A stretch of 64,000 bases of DNA from Arthrobacter sp. StoSoilB22. GTDB lineage: Bacteria > Actinomycetota > Actinomycetes > Actinomycetales > Micrococcaceae. Under the pieces are notes generated by a model. That model saw nothing but the letters and a program-made list of their open reading frames with translations. It did no database searches and was not told the origin of the DNA. The DNA lies in the NCBI RefSeq assembly GCF_019977315.1, contig NZ_AP024652.1, forward strand, positions 1,302,001 to 1,366,000. The letters are read 5' to 3'. Made by a program: the position numbers and the translations under genes. Of the stretch, positions 1-7,970 are shown one piece after another (the first letter of the stretch is position 1; each line of letters opens with the position of its first letter).

Positions 1-1
1 A

Positions 2-670
2 GGCGTAGCTGTGGCCATCAAGGCCAGGGCCAAGGAACTTGGCCGCGAGATCAGGGTGATCGGCGTACAAGCAGAAAACGCCGCCGCCTACCCGCCCTCA
101 CTTGCCGCCGATGCCCTGGTGCCACTGAAAAAGGTCACCACCATGGCCGACGGCATTGCGGTAGGACGTCCGGGGCAACTGCCCTTCAGCATCATCCGCG
201 AGCTTGTTGACGACGTAGTCACCGTGAGCGAGGACTCGCTCGCCCGTGCCCTGATCTTCCTCCTCGAGCGCGCCAAGATGGTGGTGGAGCCAGCCGGGGC
301 GGTCGGAGTAGCCGCACTGATGGACGGCAAGATCGACAACCCGGGGAACACCGCCGTCGTGCTTTCCGGCGGCAACATCGATCCCATGCTCATGCTCAAA
401 GTCATCCAGCGCGGTCTCTCGGCCGCAGGCCGTTTCATGACGGTCCGCATGATGCTCGATGACCGGCCGGGTTCGTTGGCCACCATAGCCCGCATCATCG
501 CTGAAAACGATGCCAACGTCACCGGCCTGGACCACACCCGTTTGGGTGGTTCCATCAGCATGGGGGACGTCTCCATCACTATCAACCTGGAAACCAAAGG
601 CCACGAACACGGCGAGCAGGTTCTCGGTGCACTGCGGGCCGAGGGCTTCCAGCCGATCGTGGTGCACTGA
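2..670 (+). CDS. ilvA: Threonine ammonia-lyase (threonine dehydratase), 3' part; 5' end outside window
   Basis: This is the C-terminal part of a PLP-dependent (fold type II) enzyme that deaminates L-threonine to 2-oxobutanoate, the entry step to isoleucine. The open frame runs in from the left edge (GVAVAIKARAKEL at the start), so the first residue belongs to an upstream part that is not visible. The PLP-contact motif SGGNID appears at about residue 124 of the visible part. A single ACT domain follows (from FMTVRMMLDDRPGSLATI to the end), typical of the one-ACT form of about 400 residues. The catalytic lysine lies upstream of the window. Serine dehydratase activity cannot be excluded. Confidence 0.9.
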   Translation, partial: GVAVAIKARAKELGREIRVIGVQAENAAAYPPSLAADALVPLKKVTTMADGIAVGRPGQLPFSIIRELVDDVVTVSEDSLARALIFLLERAKMVVEPAGAVGVAALMDGKIDNPGNTAVVLSGGNIDPMLMLKVIQRGLSAAGRFMTVRMMLDDRPGSLATIARIIAENDANVTGLDHTRLGGSISMGDVSITINLETKGHEHGEQVLGALRAEGFQPIVVH

Positions 671-684
671 CGGAAGGGGCGCCC

Positions 685-1302
685 ATGGTGCTTGGAATGC
701 CTGAGGAATCAAAGGAAGAGGCGCGCGAATCTTTGGCCGGGCGGGCGAAAGGCGGCCTGCTCTTTATGGGCGGCTTCGTTGTCCTGCTCTACGTCATAGA
801 GATCCTCAATACCTTGATGCGCCACGGACTGAACTCCACCTTTGGTCTGCGCTCCCGCTCCATTGACGGGGTACTGGACATCCTGACCTTTCCGCTGCTG
901 CACGCCAACTTTAACCACCTGTTGTCCAACACGCTGCCGCTGATCATCTTCGGCTTCCTGGTGTTCCTGTCCGGCATCCGCGTGTTCATCACGGCGTTGG
1001 CATTCAGCTGGCTCGGGTCAGGGCTGGCGGTGTGGCTGATCGGCGGGGGAGGGGTGACCGTGGGGGCATCCGGACTGGTGTTCGGGTTCTTCGCGTTCTT
1101 GCTGGTGCGTGGATTCTTCAACCGCAGCTGGTGGCAAATCCTGCTCTCCGTGGTGCTGTTCATGGCCTACGGCAGCATCCTCTTCGGCGTGCTTCCCACG
1201 GTCATGGGTTACATCTCCTGGCAGGCGCACCTCGGCGGGGCAATAGGCGGCGTCGTTGCTGCTATCCTGCTGCGTCCCAAGCCCAAGCCCGCCGTACTCT
1301 AA
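685..1302 (+). CDS. Rhomboid family intramembrane serine protease
   Basis: The 205-residue multi-pass membrane protein carries the rhomboid signatures in order: HANFNHLLSN (residues 73-82), the nucleophile motif GASG (Ser129) and SWQAHLGG with the partner His182. With these it should cleave substrates inside the lipid bilayer by a Ser-His dyad. The ATG at 685 follows a GGAAGGGG ribosome site by five bases; an internal ATG at 697 is less well placed. It lies 14 bases after the threonine dehydratase, so co-transcription is likely. The substrate is unknown. Its TAA stop is the first base triplet of a short tandem repeat (see 1299-1383). Confidence 0.9.
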   Translation: MVLGMPEESKEEARESLAGRAKGGLLFMGGFVVLLYVIEILNTLMRHGLNSTFGLRSRSIDGVLDILTFPLLHANFNHLLSNTLPLIIFGFLVFLSGIRVFITALAFSWLGSGLAVWLIGGGGVTVGASGLVFGFFAFLLVRGFFNRSWWQILLSVVLFMAYGSILFGVLPTVMGYISWQAHLGGAIGGVVAAILLRPKPKPAVL

Positions 1303-1383
1303 CCCAACCGCCACTAACCCAACCGCCCCCACCCGTGTGCCCCTACTCAGTTGGGTGAGCGCACGACGACCAGTTGGGTGAGC
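1299..1383. repeat. Short phrase repeats starting at the rhomboid stop codon
   Basis: Two copies of CTAACCCAACCGCC start at 1299 and 1314. They are 15 bases apart, so the TAA stop codon is repeated in frame. They are followed by two copies of CAGTTGGGTGAGC at 1348 and 1371, 23 bases apart. The second phrase is a partial inverse of the first (CCCAAC versus GTTGGG). No coding function is apparent. It resembles arrays at 41394, 59504 and 60025 in position but not in exact sequence. Confidence 0.7.
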
Positions 1384-1387
1384 ACAC

Positions 1388-1436
1388 GAAAAACGCCGGC
1401 CCGCCCCGAAAAGGGGTGGGCCGGCGTCGTGTTTTC
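1388..1436. terminator. Bidirectional terminator between rhomboid gene and greA
   Basis: A 15-bp stem (1393-1407 with 1413-1427, one G-U pair) closes on a GAAAA loop. A-rich sequence flanks it on the left and TTTT on the right, so it can serve the convergent rhomboid (+) and greA (-) transcripts. Confidence 0.85.
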
Positions 1437-1455
1437 AGGCCGGGTGAGCCGCCGC

Positions 1456-1950
1456 TTAGCCTGCGTACGGCTTGGCCGAAACGATCTCCACCGGAATTTC
1501 CTTACCGTTGGGAGCGATGTAGCTGAGCTTGTCGCCCTCCTTGTGTCCGATGATCGCTGCGCCCAGGGGCGATTTCTCGCTGAAGACGTCAATGTCCGAG
1601 TCACCGGCGATTTCACGCGAACCCAAAAGGAACTTCTCTTCGTCACCGGCGATGCGGGCAATAACCAGCATGCCGGGCTCAACGATTCCGTCATCTGCCG
1701 GGGCCTCGCCCACATGGGCGTCGCGCAGAAGGGCGGTGAGCTGGCGGATACGTGCCTCGATCTTGCCCTGCTCCTCTTTGGCTGCGTGGTAGCCGCCGTT
1801 TTCCTTGAGGTCGCCTTCCTGGCGGGCAGCTTCGATCTTCTGGACAATATCCGCCCGGCCAGCGCCGGAAAGGTGGTCCAGCTCAGCCGTCAAGCGATCG
1901 AATGCTTCCTGGGTGAGCCAAGCTGCAGTGGCGCTGTTGGTGGTAGACAC
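1456..1950 (-). CDS. greA: Transcription elongation factor GreA
   Basis: GreA rescues backtracked RNA polymerase by inserting its coiled coil into the secondary channel and stimulating transcript cleavage. The 164-residue protein shows the N-terminal coiled-coil region (WLTQEAFDRLTAELDHL, then EAARQEGDLKENGGYHAAKEEQG with the acidic tip). The C-terminal FKBP-like domain contains SPLGAAIIGHKEGD. The frame is open up to 2022, but the GTG at 1948-1950 is preceded by GAGGAG at a good distance and gives the usual N-terminus. It is monocistronic, next to DUF4307 as in other actinobacteria. Confidence 0.96.
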   Translation of the reverse strand: MSTTNSATAAWLTQEAFDRLTAELDHLSGAGRADIVQKIEAARQEGDLKENGGYHAAKEEQGKIEARIRQLTALLRDAHVGEAPADDGIVEPGMLVIARIAGDEEKFLLGSREIAGDSDIDVFSEKSPLGAAIIGHKEGDKLSYIAPNGKEIPVEIVSAKPYAG

Positions 1951-2104
1951 GGATTTCTCCTCTAGATCTGACAATGCAAAAAGACCCCGCCGAGGTGGCC
2001 ACTCGTGATACTCAGTAACCAACTTAACGGGGTGAAGGTTTCATCCATTGTAGTAAATCCTTTGGACGAACCCAAACCGGTTGAGTCCTGGCTCACACGA
2101 GATG

Positions 2105-2563
2105 CTATTTGCCGCTGTCCTCGATCCAGCAGTTGTCCACCACTCCCGAGACGGCCGGGGACTCGGTCCTTAGGACAGTTCGCTGCGCGGTGGTGCTGCC
2201 GCCGTCGGGATCATCCTGGGGATCGTTGGGCCCGATTTCCACTACCTTCCAGCCCACCACCGCGAACTTCGAATCCAAGGCCTTGATGGCACATTTGGCT
2301 GTAGCTCCGGGGTACTTTGTGACCTGGTAATCAACCTCTGCCTGGGTGTCGTCCACCGTGCTGTACCCAATGTCCTTGAACGTGACCGGGGCCTGCGCGG
2401 AGCCCGTTGCCACGTAGGCGGCGAACCCAATCCCCAGGACCAAGGCGGCGATGACGATGTTCCGCTTGGTCTTGCGCGTCATGGCGCGCTTTTGACCGCC
2501 GTAACGATTGGCTAGGCTGGAGCTTGCCGGTACTCGGGTGGCCGATAGGTCCTCTGAAGTCAC
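2105..2563 (-). CDS. DUF4307 domain membrane protein
   Basis: The 152-residue protein has a short cytoplasmic N-terminus with the family motif SLANRYG, one transmembrane helix (about residues 35-55, NIVIAALVLGIGFAAYVATG) and an extracytoplasmic domain with two cysteines (CAIKALD and NCWIE). The domain architecture matches the actinobacterial DUF4307 family, whose function is unknown. It sits between greA and mca, its usual neighbours. The start is the GTG at 2563; no strong ribosome site is visible. Confidence 0.85.
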   Translation of the reverse strand: MTSEDLSATRVPASSSLANRYGGQKRAMTRKTKRNIVIAALVLGIGFAAYVATGSAQAPVTFKDIGYSTVDDTQAEVDYQVTKYPGATAKCAIKALDSKFAVVGWKVVEIGPNDPQDDPDGGSTTAQRTVLRTESPAVSGVVDNCWIEDSGK

Positions 2564-2636
2564 CCATCCAGTTTAGTGCCGATCCCGGCGCCCCATCACC
2601 GCCCCCAAGCTCGATCCATGAAAGAGGAGCCGTCAC

Positions 2637-3542
2637 GTGACAGCGTCCAGCAGTTCCGACCAGCAGCTCCGGCTGCTCGCCGTCCACGCCCACCCGGACG
2701 ATGAGTCCAGCAAGGGCGCTGCAACCATGGCGATGTACGCCGCTGCCGGAGTGGACGTCATGGTTGCCACCTGCACGGATGGCTCGCGCGGAGACATCCA
2801 GAACCCCGCCATGGAAGAGGCCCCCCACCCCAAGCGGGACATGGCCGGCGCCCGTCGCATCGAGATGGCAAACGCAGCCGCCGTACTGGGAATCCAGCAG
2901 CGTTGGCTGGGCTTTGTGGACTCGGGCCTTCCCGAAGGTGACCCCCTCCCGCCGCTGCCGCCCGGTTGCTTTGCCTTGCAGCCGCTGGAGCGCGCCACTG
3001 CGCCCTTGGTGCGGCTGGTGCGTAACTTCAAGCCGCACGTCATCCTCAGCTATGACGAAAACGGTGGTTACCCGCACCCGGACCACATCATGGCCCACAA
3101 GGTTGCCGTGGAAGCTTTTGAGGCCGCTGGCGATGCCGGGCGCTATCCCGGCGTGGGTGAGCCATGGGCGCCCAGCAAGCTCTACTACGACCGCGCCTTC
3201 AGCCCGGATCGGTTCCGTGCGCTGCATTTTGCGTTGGAAGCAGCGGGCCTGCAATCTCCCTACGCCGAGCGGCTGGCTGCGTGGCTGGAAACCGACGCAG
3301 AAGGCCACACTGCACCGGAGGCAGGGCACCGGACCACCACCCAGGTTGAATGCGGTGATTTCTTTGAGGCCCGGGATGACGCTCTCCGTGCACACAGGAC
3401 CCAGATCGACCCCCTCGGCTTCTTCTTCGCAGTGTCACCGGATCTGCAGCGGTCGACGTGGCCATGGGAGGACTACACCCTGATCAAGTCCCGGGTCCCT
3501 TCAGAGCTGCCGGAAAAGGACCTGTTCGCGGGGATAAGATAG
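2637..3542 (+). CDS. mca: Mycothiol S-conjugate amidase
   Basis: Mca hydrolyses mycothiol conjugates, releasing a mercapturic acid for export. It is the actinobacterial counterpart of glutathione-conjugate processing. The 301-residue protein belongs to the PIG-L/LmbE zinc amidase fold. The metal motif is HAHPDDE (residues 17-23), and YPHPDH near residues 145-150 supplies a further histidine. The KRDMAGARRIEM region and the C-terminal FFFAVSPDLQRSTWPWEDY fit Mca better than the related deacetylase MshB. The GTG start follows AGGAG. Its presence implies that the organism makes mycothiol. Confidence 0.93.
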   Translation: MTASSSSDQQLRLLAVHAHPDDESSKGAATMAMYAAAGVDVMVATCTDGSRGDIQNPAMEEAPHPKRDMAGARRIEMANAAAVLGIQQRWLGFVDSGLPEGDPLPPLPPGCFALQPLERATAPLVRLVRNFKPHVILSYDENGGYPHPDHIMAHKVAVEAFEAAGDAGRYPGVGEPWAPSKLYYDRAFSPDRFRALHFALEAAGLQSPYAERLAAWLETDAEGHTAPEAGHRTTTQVECGDFFEARDDALRAHRTQIDPLGFFFAVSPDLQRSTWPWEDYTLIKSRVPSELPEKDLFAGIR

Positions 3543-3544
3543 GA

Positions 3545-3595
3545 AAGCCGGTAGTTTCTATCGCTCGTAGAAATTACTGTGTGACCAGCCGGCTT
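3545..3595. other. Nested hairpins downstream of mca
   Basis: An inner 10-bp stem (3551-3560 with 3568-3577, one G-U) lies inside an outer pair AAGCCGG (3545-3551) / CCGGCTT (3589-3595). There is no T-run, so it is a possible factor-independent terminator only by structure, or a leader structure for the next gene. Confidence 0.45.
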
Positions 3596-3648
3596 ACCGG
3601 CCACGCGCTGCCAGTCGGCACGCATCAGCTCCCATAGAAGGTTTGAAA

Positions 3649-3933
3649 GTGCATCACTTGATTCTTGCCCTGACCGTCACTCCGTCGCCTGATCCCACGG
3701 GCACGCTGCGGCCTGGCCTGTCCGAGGATCAGGTGACGCCCGGTACGTGGGGCTTCGTCCTCACGGCCTTCATTGTGATTCTGACCACGTTTTTGATTGT
3801 GGACATGGTTCGCAGGATTCGGCGGGTCCGCTACCGCGCACAGGTTGAGGAAGCGCGCCTGGCTGCCGAAGCTGGAGACGACGCCGGCAGCTCGGCTGAG
3901 GAGAGCGGCGAAAGCGGCCCTCGAGGCCGCTGA
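3649..3933 (+). CDS. Small single-pass membrane protein, function unknown
   Basis: A 94-residue protein: a short extracytoplasmic N-terminus rich in Thr/Pro, one helix at roughly residues 33-52 (WGFVLTAFIVILTTFLIVDM), then a basic stretch (RRIRRVRYRAQ) and an acidic tail. The GTG at 3649 is eight bases from AGAAGG; a TTG at 3643 is also possible. Small proteins of this shape are common beside mca in this group, suggesting a conserved but undescribed partner. No domain is recognised. Confidence 0.7.
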   Translation: MHHLILALTVTPSPDPTGTLRPGLSEDQVTPGTWGFVLTAFIVILTTFLIVDMVRRIRRVRYRAQVEEARLAAEAGDDAGSSAEESGESGPRGR

Positions 3934-3980
3934 ATCCGGCTCCAGGGGACTGAAGCAGCGAGCCAGGGCGCGCAGCAGGC

Positions 3981-4622
3981 CTAGCTCAGCACTGCCATCA
4001 TGATCGCCACGAAGTGCGCGGCGAATGCCAGCACCGTGAAGGCATGGAAGAGCTCGTGGAAGCCGAAGTGCCGGGCACTGAAGTTCGGTCTCTTGATGGC
4101 GTAAAAGACAGCGCCGGCAATGTACAGCGCGCCGCCCACGCAAATGAGAATCGCTGCAGGGGCGTTGGCAGTGAAGAACTGGGGCAGATAGAACAAAGCT
4201 CCGCAGCCCAAGGCAATATAGACCGGAACATAGAGCCAGCGGGGAGCGTGCGTCCACAGAATGCGGAAGAGAACGCCAACTATGGCTCCGGACCACACCA
4301 GCCACAGCAGGGTCACGGCCTGTGAGCGTTCCAGGAGGGACCACGCTAGAGGCGTGTAGCTACCAGCGATCACCAGCATGATGTTGGTGTGGTCCAGTCG
4401 CTTGAGCAGCATCCGGACCTTGGGTGACCAGTTTCCGCGGTGGTAAACGGCGCTGACGCCAAACAGCAGAAAGCCCGTCAACGCGTAAATGGCTGACGTG
4501 ATCTTGCGGTCCGGGGTAGGGGCGACGGTCACCAGGATTATCCCTGCAGCGAGTGCGAAGGGAGCGGCGACGGCGTGGATCCAGCCACGCCAAAGGGGCT
4601 TGGTTTCGAGGATCTCAGCCAT
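3981..4622 (-). CDS. trhA: Hemolysin III / PAQR family membrane protein
   Basis: The 213-residue seven-helix protein has the family metal-site motifs: SAVYHRGNW (about residues 57-65), the HTNIMLVIAGSYTP loop, and the C-terminal HELFHAFTVLAFAAHF with its two spaced histidines. Bacterial members have been named hemolysin III and TrhA (membrane energetics homeostasis); the reaction is not settled. It is convergent with the small membrane protein and divergent from the prenyltransferase. Confidence 0.9.
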   Translation of the reverse strand: MAEILETKPLWRGWIHAVAAPFALAAGIILVTVAPTPDRKITSAIYALTGFLLFGVSAVYHRGNWSPKVRMLLKRLDHTNIMLVIAGSYTPLAWSLLERSQAVTLLWLVWSGAIVGVLFRILWTHAPRWLYVPVYIALGCGALFYLPQFFTANAPAAILICVGGALYIAGAVFYAIKRPNFSARHFGFHELFHAFTVLAFAAHFVAIMMAVLS

Positions 4623-4763
4623 GGGACAAGAATAACTTACGTTTCGGTAAGTTACCCACTGGTAACAAAGAGCGGGCCGAATTTGACTGGCGACTGCACC
4701 GGGGCGGCAGCTGGGGACGGTAGCCTTGGATGTGCGCCGTCGTCGTACAAGTAAGGAAGTCAG

Positions 4764-5534
4764 GTGAGTCCGGTGGAGCTGCCCGGTTTCCTCTATGGCT
4801 TCTACGAGCGCAAGCTACTGCGTTCCCTCAAGCAAGACAGAATCCCGCGGCATATCGGCGTCATGGTGGATGGAAACCGTCGGTGGGCCCGGCAGTTCAA
4901 TGCGCCCACCAGCCAAGGACACCAGGCTGGGGCCGACAAGATCCACGAGTTCCTCGGCTGGTGCCAGGAACTCGGCGTCAAGGTAGTCACCCTCTACATG
5001 CTCTCCACGGACAACATGAGCCGCTCCGGCGAAGAACTGGACCTGCTCATGGGCATCATCGCCAACACCATGGACCGCCTTGACGAAGACGAAGACGTCT
5101 CCGTCCACGCCATGGGCGCACCGGAACTCCTCCCGGATTACCTGGCCGAGCGCCTCAACAAACTCACCGCCCGCACCCCCGTCCACGAAAAAATCCACGT
5201 GAACGTGGCCGTGGGCTACGGCGGCCGCCGCGAAATCGTCGACGCCGTACGCGAACTCCTGCACGACGCCGACGCCAAAGGACGCAGCATGTCCGACGTC
5301 GCAAATGACCTTTCGGTGGACGACATCTCCAGGTTCCTCTACACCCGCGGCCAACCCGATCCGGACCTCGTGATCCGAACCTCAGGCGAGCAGCGGCTCT
5401 CAGGCTTCCTCATGTGGCAAAGCGCCTACAGCGAGTTTTACTTCTGCGAAGCTCTCTGGCCGGCCTTCCGGAAGGTCGATTTTCTCCGTGCGCTCAGGGA
5501 CTATGCCGGGCGCCAGCGGCGGTTCGGCGCGTAA
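4764..5534 (+). CDS. uppS: Isoprenyl transferase (cis-prenyl diphosphate synthase)
   Basis: Condenses isopentenyl diphosphate units in cis to give long or medium polyprenyl diphosphates, the carrier lipid for cell-wall assembly. The 256-residue protein has the catalytic motif VMVDGNRRWAR (Asp36), LYMLSTDN, and the diphosphate-binding RTSGEQRLSGFLMWQSAYSE near the C-terminus. GTG at 4764 follows AAGGAAG. Actinobacteria often have a short-chain Z-farnesyl and a decaprenyl synthase of this family, and the sequence alone does not say which product length is made. Confidence 0.92.
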   Translation: MSPVELPGFLYGFYERKLLRSLKQDRIPRHIGVMVDGNRRWARQFNAPTSQGHQAGADKIHEFLGWCQELGVKVVTLYMLSTDNMSRSGEELDLLMGIIANTMDRLDEDEDVSVHAMGAPELLPDYLAERLNKLTARTPVHEKIHVNVAVGYGGRREIVDAVRELLHDADAKGRSMSDVANDLSVDDISRFLYTRGQPDPDLVIRTSGEQRLSGFLMWQSAYSEFYFCEALWPAFRKVDFLRALRDYAGRQRRFGA

Positions 5535-5771
5535 GCGACCCCGGTTTACCAAAATTTAACGAGTCGGACATGCGACTTGCCGGGCGTGGATTGCGGAAAT
5601 GAATGTGCTGAGGATTACGTTAATCCCATCAGCAGGCAAAACCGCCCGCTGATCGGGGAGGCCAGTATATGGAGCGGACTATCGCACCAGTTACATGGGA
5701 GGCCACGCCCGGCCTTCCGGCCGAGCCGCTTCACCATTAGGCCGGGCGAACTGCCCGGGGCTGGAGTCGAT
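5535..5771 (+). other. Intergenic leader before phoH, no gene seen
   Basis: This 237-base gap contains A/T-rich sequence near 5550-5565 that could hold a promoter. A small CGGCC-TTCC-GGCCG hairpin sits near 5712. The phoH frame stays open back to a TTG at 5577, but that extension (rich in Pro/Arg/Gly) has no domain and no ribosome site. I see no riboswitch motif. Confidence 0.5.
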
Positions 5772-7166
5772 GTGGCTATTTCTGAGCAACTGCCCGCAAT
5801 GGTTTCCGACGGGGAAAGTGCAGCTACCTCTCGCGCCAAGCGGGTCTCACCACAAGGGCGGACCACACCATCCGCCACAGGCCGCAGCTACGTGATCGAT
5901 ACGTCCGTCCTGCTATCCGATCCACACGCACTGTTGCGCTTCGCCGAACACGAGGTGATTGTCCCCATCGTGGTCATCAGCGAACTGGAAGGGAAACGCC
6001 ACGACCCCGAACTGGGCTACTTTGCCCGGAAAGCGCTGAGGCTCCTGGATGACCTCAGAATCGAACACGGCGGACTGGACCATTCCATCCCCATCGGCAA
6101 AGACGGCGGAATGCTCAGGGTGGAAATGAACCACATCTCCCCGGAAGTGTTGCCCGCAGGATTCCGTGGGGGAGACAACGACAGCCGCATCCTGGCTGTC
6201 GCCAAGAACCTGGCCAACGAGGGCCACAACGTAACCGTCGTGTCCAAAGACCTCCCCATGCGCGTCAAAGCCTCTGCCATGGGACTTCAAGCTGACGAGT
6301 ACCGCAACGAACTCGTCAAAGACTCCGGCTGGACGGGCATGGCCGAAGTGGACGCCACCGAGGAAGAAATCACTACCCTCTACGGCCACGAACCAGCTTT
6401 TATCCCCGCAGCCGCGGAACTGCCCGTCAACACAGGACTCGTTCTCCTCTCCAACCGCGGCTCCGCGCTGGGCCGGGTTGGGGCAGACAAGCAGGTCCGG
6501 CTCGTCAAAGGCGACCGTGACGTCTTCGGACTCCACGGACGTTCAGCAGAACAACGGTTGGCCATCGATCTCCTCATGGACCCCGCCGTGGGCATCGTCT
6601 CCATCGGTGGCCGCGCAGGCACCGGCAAGTCCGCACTAGCCCTCTGCGCGGGCCTGGAAGCCGTCCTGGAACGCCAGGAACACCGCAAAGTGGTGGTGTT
6701 CCGTCCCCTTTACGCGGTAGGCGGCCAGGAACTCGGCTACCTCCCCGGCTCCGAATCGGAAAAGATGAACCCGTGGGCGCAGGCCGTGTTCGACACCCTC
6801 GGGGCATTGGTCAGCCAGGAAGTCGTGGAAGAAGTCATGGACCGGGGCATGCTCGAAGTCCTGCCACTGACCCACATCCGCGGACGATCCCTGCACGATG
6901 CCTTCGTGATCGTGGATGAAGCCCAGTCACTGGAGAAGAATGTGCTTCTGACCGTCATGAGCCGCATCGGACAAAACTCCAAGATTGTCCTCACCCATGA
7001 CGTCGCCCAGCGCGATAACCTCCGCGTTGGGCGGCATGACGGCGTCGCAGCCGTAGTGGAGACGCTCAAGGGCCACCCGCTGTTCGGGCACATCACGCTG
7101 ACCCGGTCCGAGAGGTCGCCTATTGCGGCCCTGGTCACGGAACTGCTCGAAGGGGCTGAAATCTAA
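5772..7166 (+). CDS. phoH2: PhoH family ATPase with N-terminal PIN domain
   Basis: The 464-residue protein joins a PIN-type RNase domain (from [12 protein letters not shown], with the acidic series D...E...[27 protein letters not shown]) to a PhoH ATPase. The P-loop GRAGTGKSA is near residue 280 and the Walker B is [11 protein letters not shown]. Such PhoH2 proteins are described as RNA helicase/RNases. GTG at 5772 is chosen because GGAG lies five bases upstream; the open frame reaches back to 5577 without a ribosome site. It is probably monocistronic, ending in the large hairpin at 7192. Confidence 0.92.
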   Translation: MAISEQLPAMVSDGESAATSRAKRVSPQGRTTPSATGRSYVIDTSVLLSDPHALLRFAEHEVIVPIVVISELEGKRHDPELGYFARKALRLLDDLRIEHGGLDHSIPIGKDGGMLRVEMNHISPEVLPAGFRGGDNDSRILAVAKNLANEGHNVTVVSKDLPMRVKASAMGLQADEYRNELVKDSGWTGMAEVDATEEEITTLYGHEPAFIPAAAELPVNTGLVLLSNRGSALGRVGADKQVRLVKGDRDVFGLHGRSAEQRLAIDLLMDPAVGIVSIGGRAGTGKSALALCAGLEAVLERQEHRKVVVFRPLYAVGGQELGYLPGSESEKMNPWAQAVFDTLGALVSQEVVEEVMDRGMLEVLPLTHIRGRSLHDAFVIVDEAQSLEKNVLLTVMSRIGQNSKIVLTHDVAQRDNLRVGRHDGVAAVVETLKGHPLFGHITLTRSERSPIAALVTELLEGAEI

Positions 7167-7191
7167 CCCCATCGACGCTTTGCCCACCTAC

Positions 7192-7268
7192 GGCGAAGGC
7201 CAGACATCCTCTGCGTGCTAGCTCGTTCCTCGCTTTTGACGCACGCTGCCGGATGCCTGGCCTTCGCC
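7192..7268. terminator. Long structured hairpin between convergent phoH and acetyltransferase genes
   Basis: A perfect 12-bp stem GGCGAAGGCCAG / CTGGCCTTCGCC (7192-7203, 7257-7268) is extended by CATCC/GGATG (7205-7209, 7251-7255). An inner GCGTGC/GCACGC pair follows (7213-7218, 7241-7246). The loop resembles that of the hairpin at 16641-16720. The position between convergent genes suggests a terminator, but the conserved loop suggests a repeated element. Confidence 0.8.
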
Positions 7269-7293
7269 TTGTCAGGCGCGCCGCCGGAAGTTG

Positions 7294-7938
7294 CTAGATG
7301 GCTATATATTGGGAAAAGGCTTCGTGGCCTTGGACTGTGACGGTCCAGGTGGGGCGTTTGAAGGTGGTGGGGGTGAGGCGGACCCTTTGGACTTCTTCCA
7401 CTTTTTCGCCCCAGCCATCGCGGAAGATGCCGTTGAATTCGTAGCCCAAAGCGGTGGAGACGCCCAGAGATTGTTGGTTCCAGACGGCTGCCTCGGAGGC
7501 GGCTACTTCCGCATTCAGGTAATCGAAGGCGTAGCTGACGACGGCGGCACGCATGTCCTTGGCGAAGCCCTGGCCCTGTGCGGACTCCTTGAGCCATGAG
7601 CCCGTGCTGACTGTTTTGAGGGTGTTGAAGTTCTTGGCACCGATGTCTTGGACGCCCAGGAGCTCATCGTCGTTCCAGACTCCTAGGAGGAGGGTCCAAG
7701 ACTCAGGCGTGAAGTTCGCCCGGCAGCGCCAGTACCACTGGGCCATGTTCGGGGCGAGCTCGTCCTCTGGAAGTTCTGCCCACGGCACGCTGAATGGGCT
7801 CTTGCCGGGTCGGTGCACGCCGGAGCGGGCCGCAGCCACGGCGGCCGGGATGTCGTCGTCCAGAACGGGACGGAGGGTCAGCCTCGGGGTGGTGAGGGTG
7901 AGTCCGAACGGGGGCCATATTTCTGCCAGCGATGTCAT
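7294..7938 (-). CDS. GNAT family N-acetyltransferase
   Basis: The 214-residue protein has the acetyl-CoA fold order of the RimJ/RimL-type GNATs: TPRLTLRPVLDDDIPA at the N-terminus, a central STGSWLKESAQGQGFAKDMRAAV (the Q/R-x-x-G-x-G/A loop, here QGQGFA) and a C-terminal NQQSLGVSTALGYEFNGIFRDG. It transfers an acetyl group to an amine; whether the substrate is a protein N-terminus or a small molecule is not visible. It is convergent with phoH. Confidence 0.88.
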   Translation of the reverse strand: MTSLAEIWPPFGLTLTTPRLTLRPVLDDDIPAAVAAARSGVHRPGKSPFSVPWAELPEDELAPNMAQWYWRCRANFTPESWTLLLGVWNDDELLGVQDIGAKNFNTLKTVSTGSWLKESAQGQGFAKDMRAAVVSYAFDYLNAEVAASEAAVWNQQSLGVSTALGYEFNGIFRDGWGEKVEEVQRVRLTPTTFKRPTWTVTVQGHEAFSQYIAI

Positions 7939-7970
7939 CGCCGTAGCTTAGCGCGGATGGCGTGTGGCTC

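Noticed and set aside
5577..5771. N-terminal extension of PhoH from a TTG at 5577
   Set aside because: No ribosome site and no domain; GTG 5772 has a well-placed GGAG.
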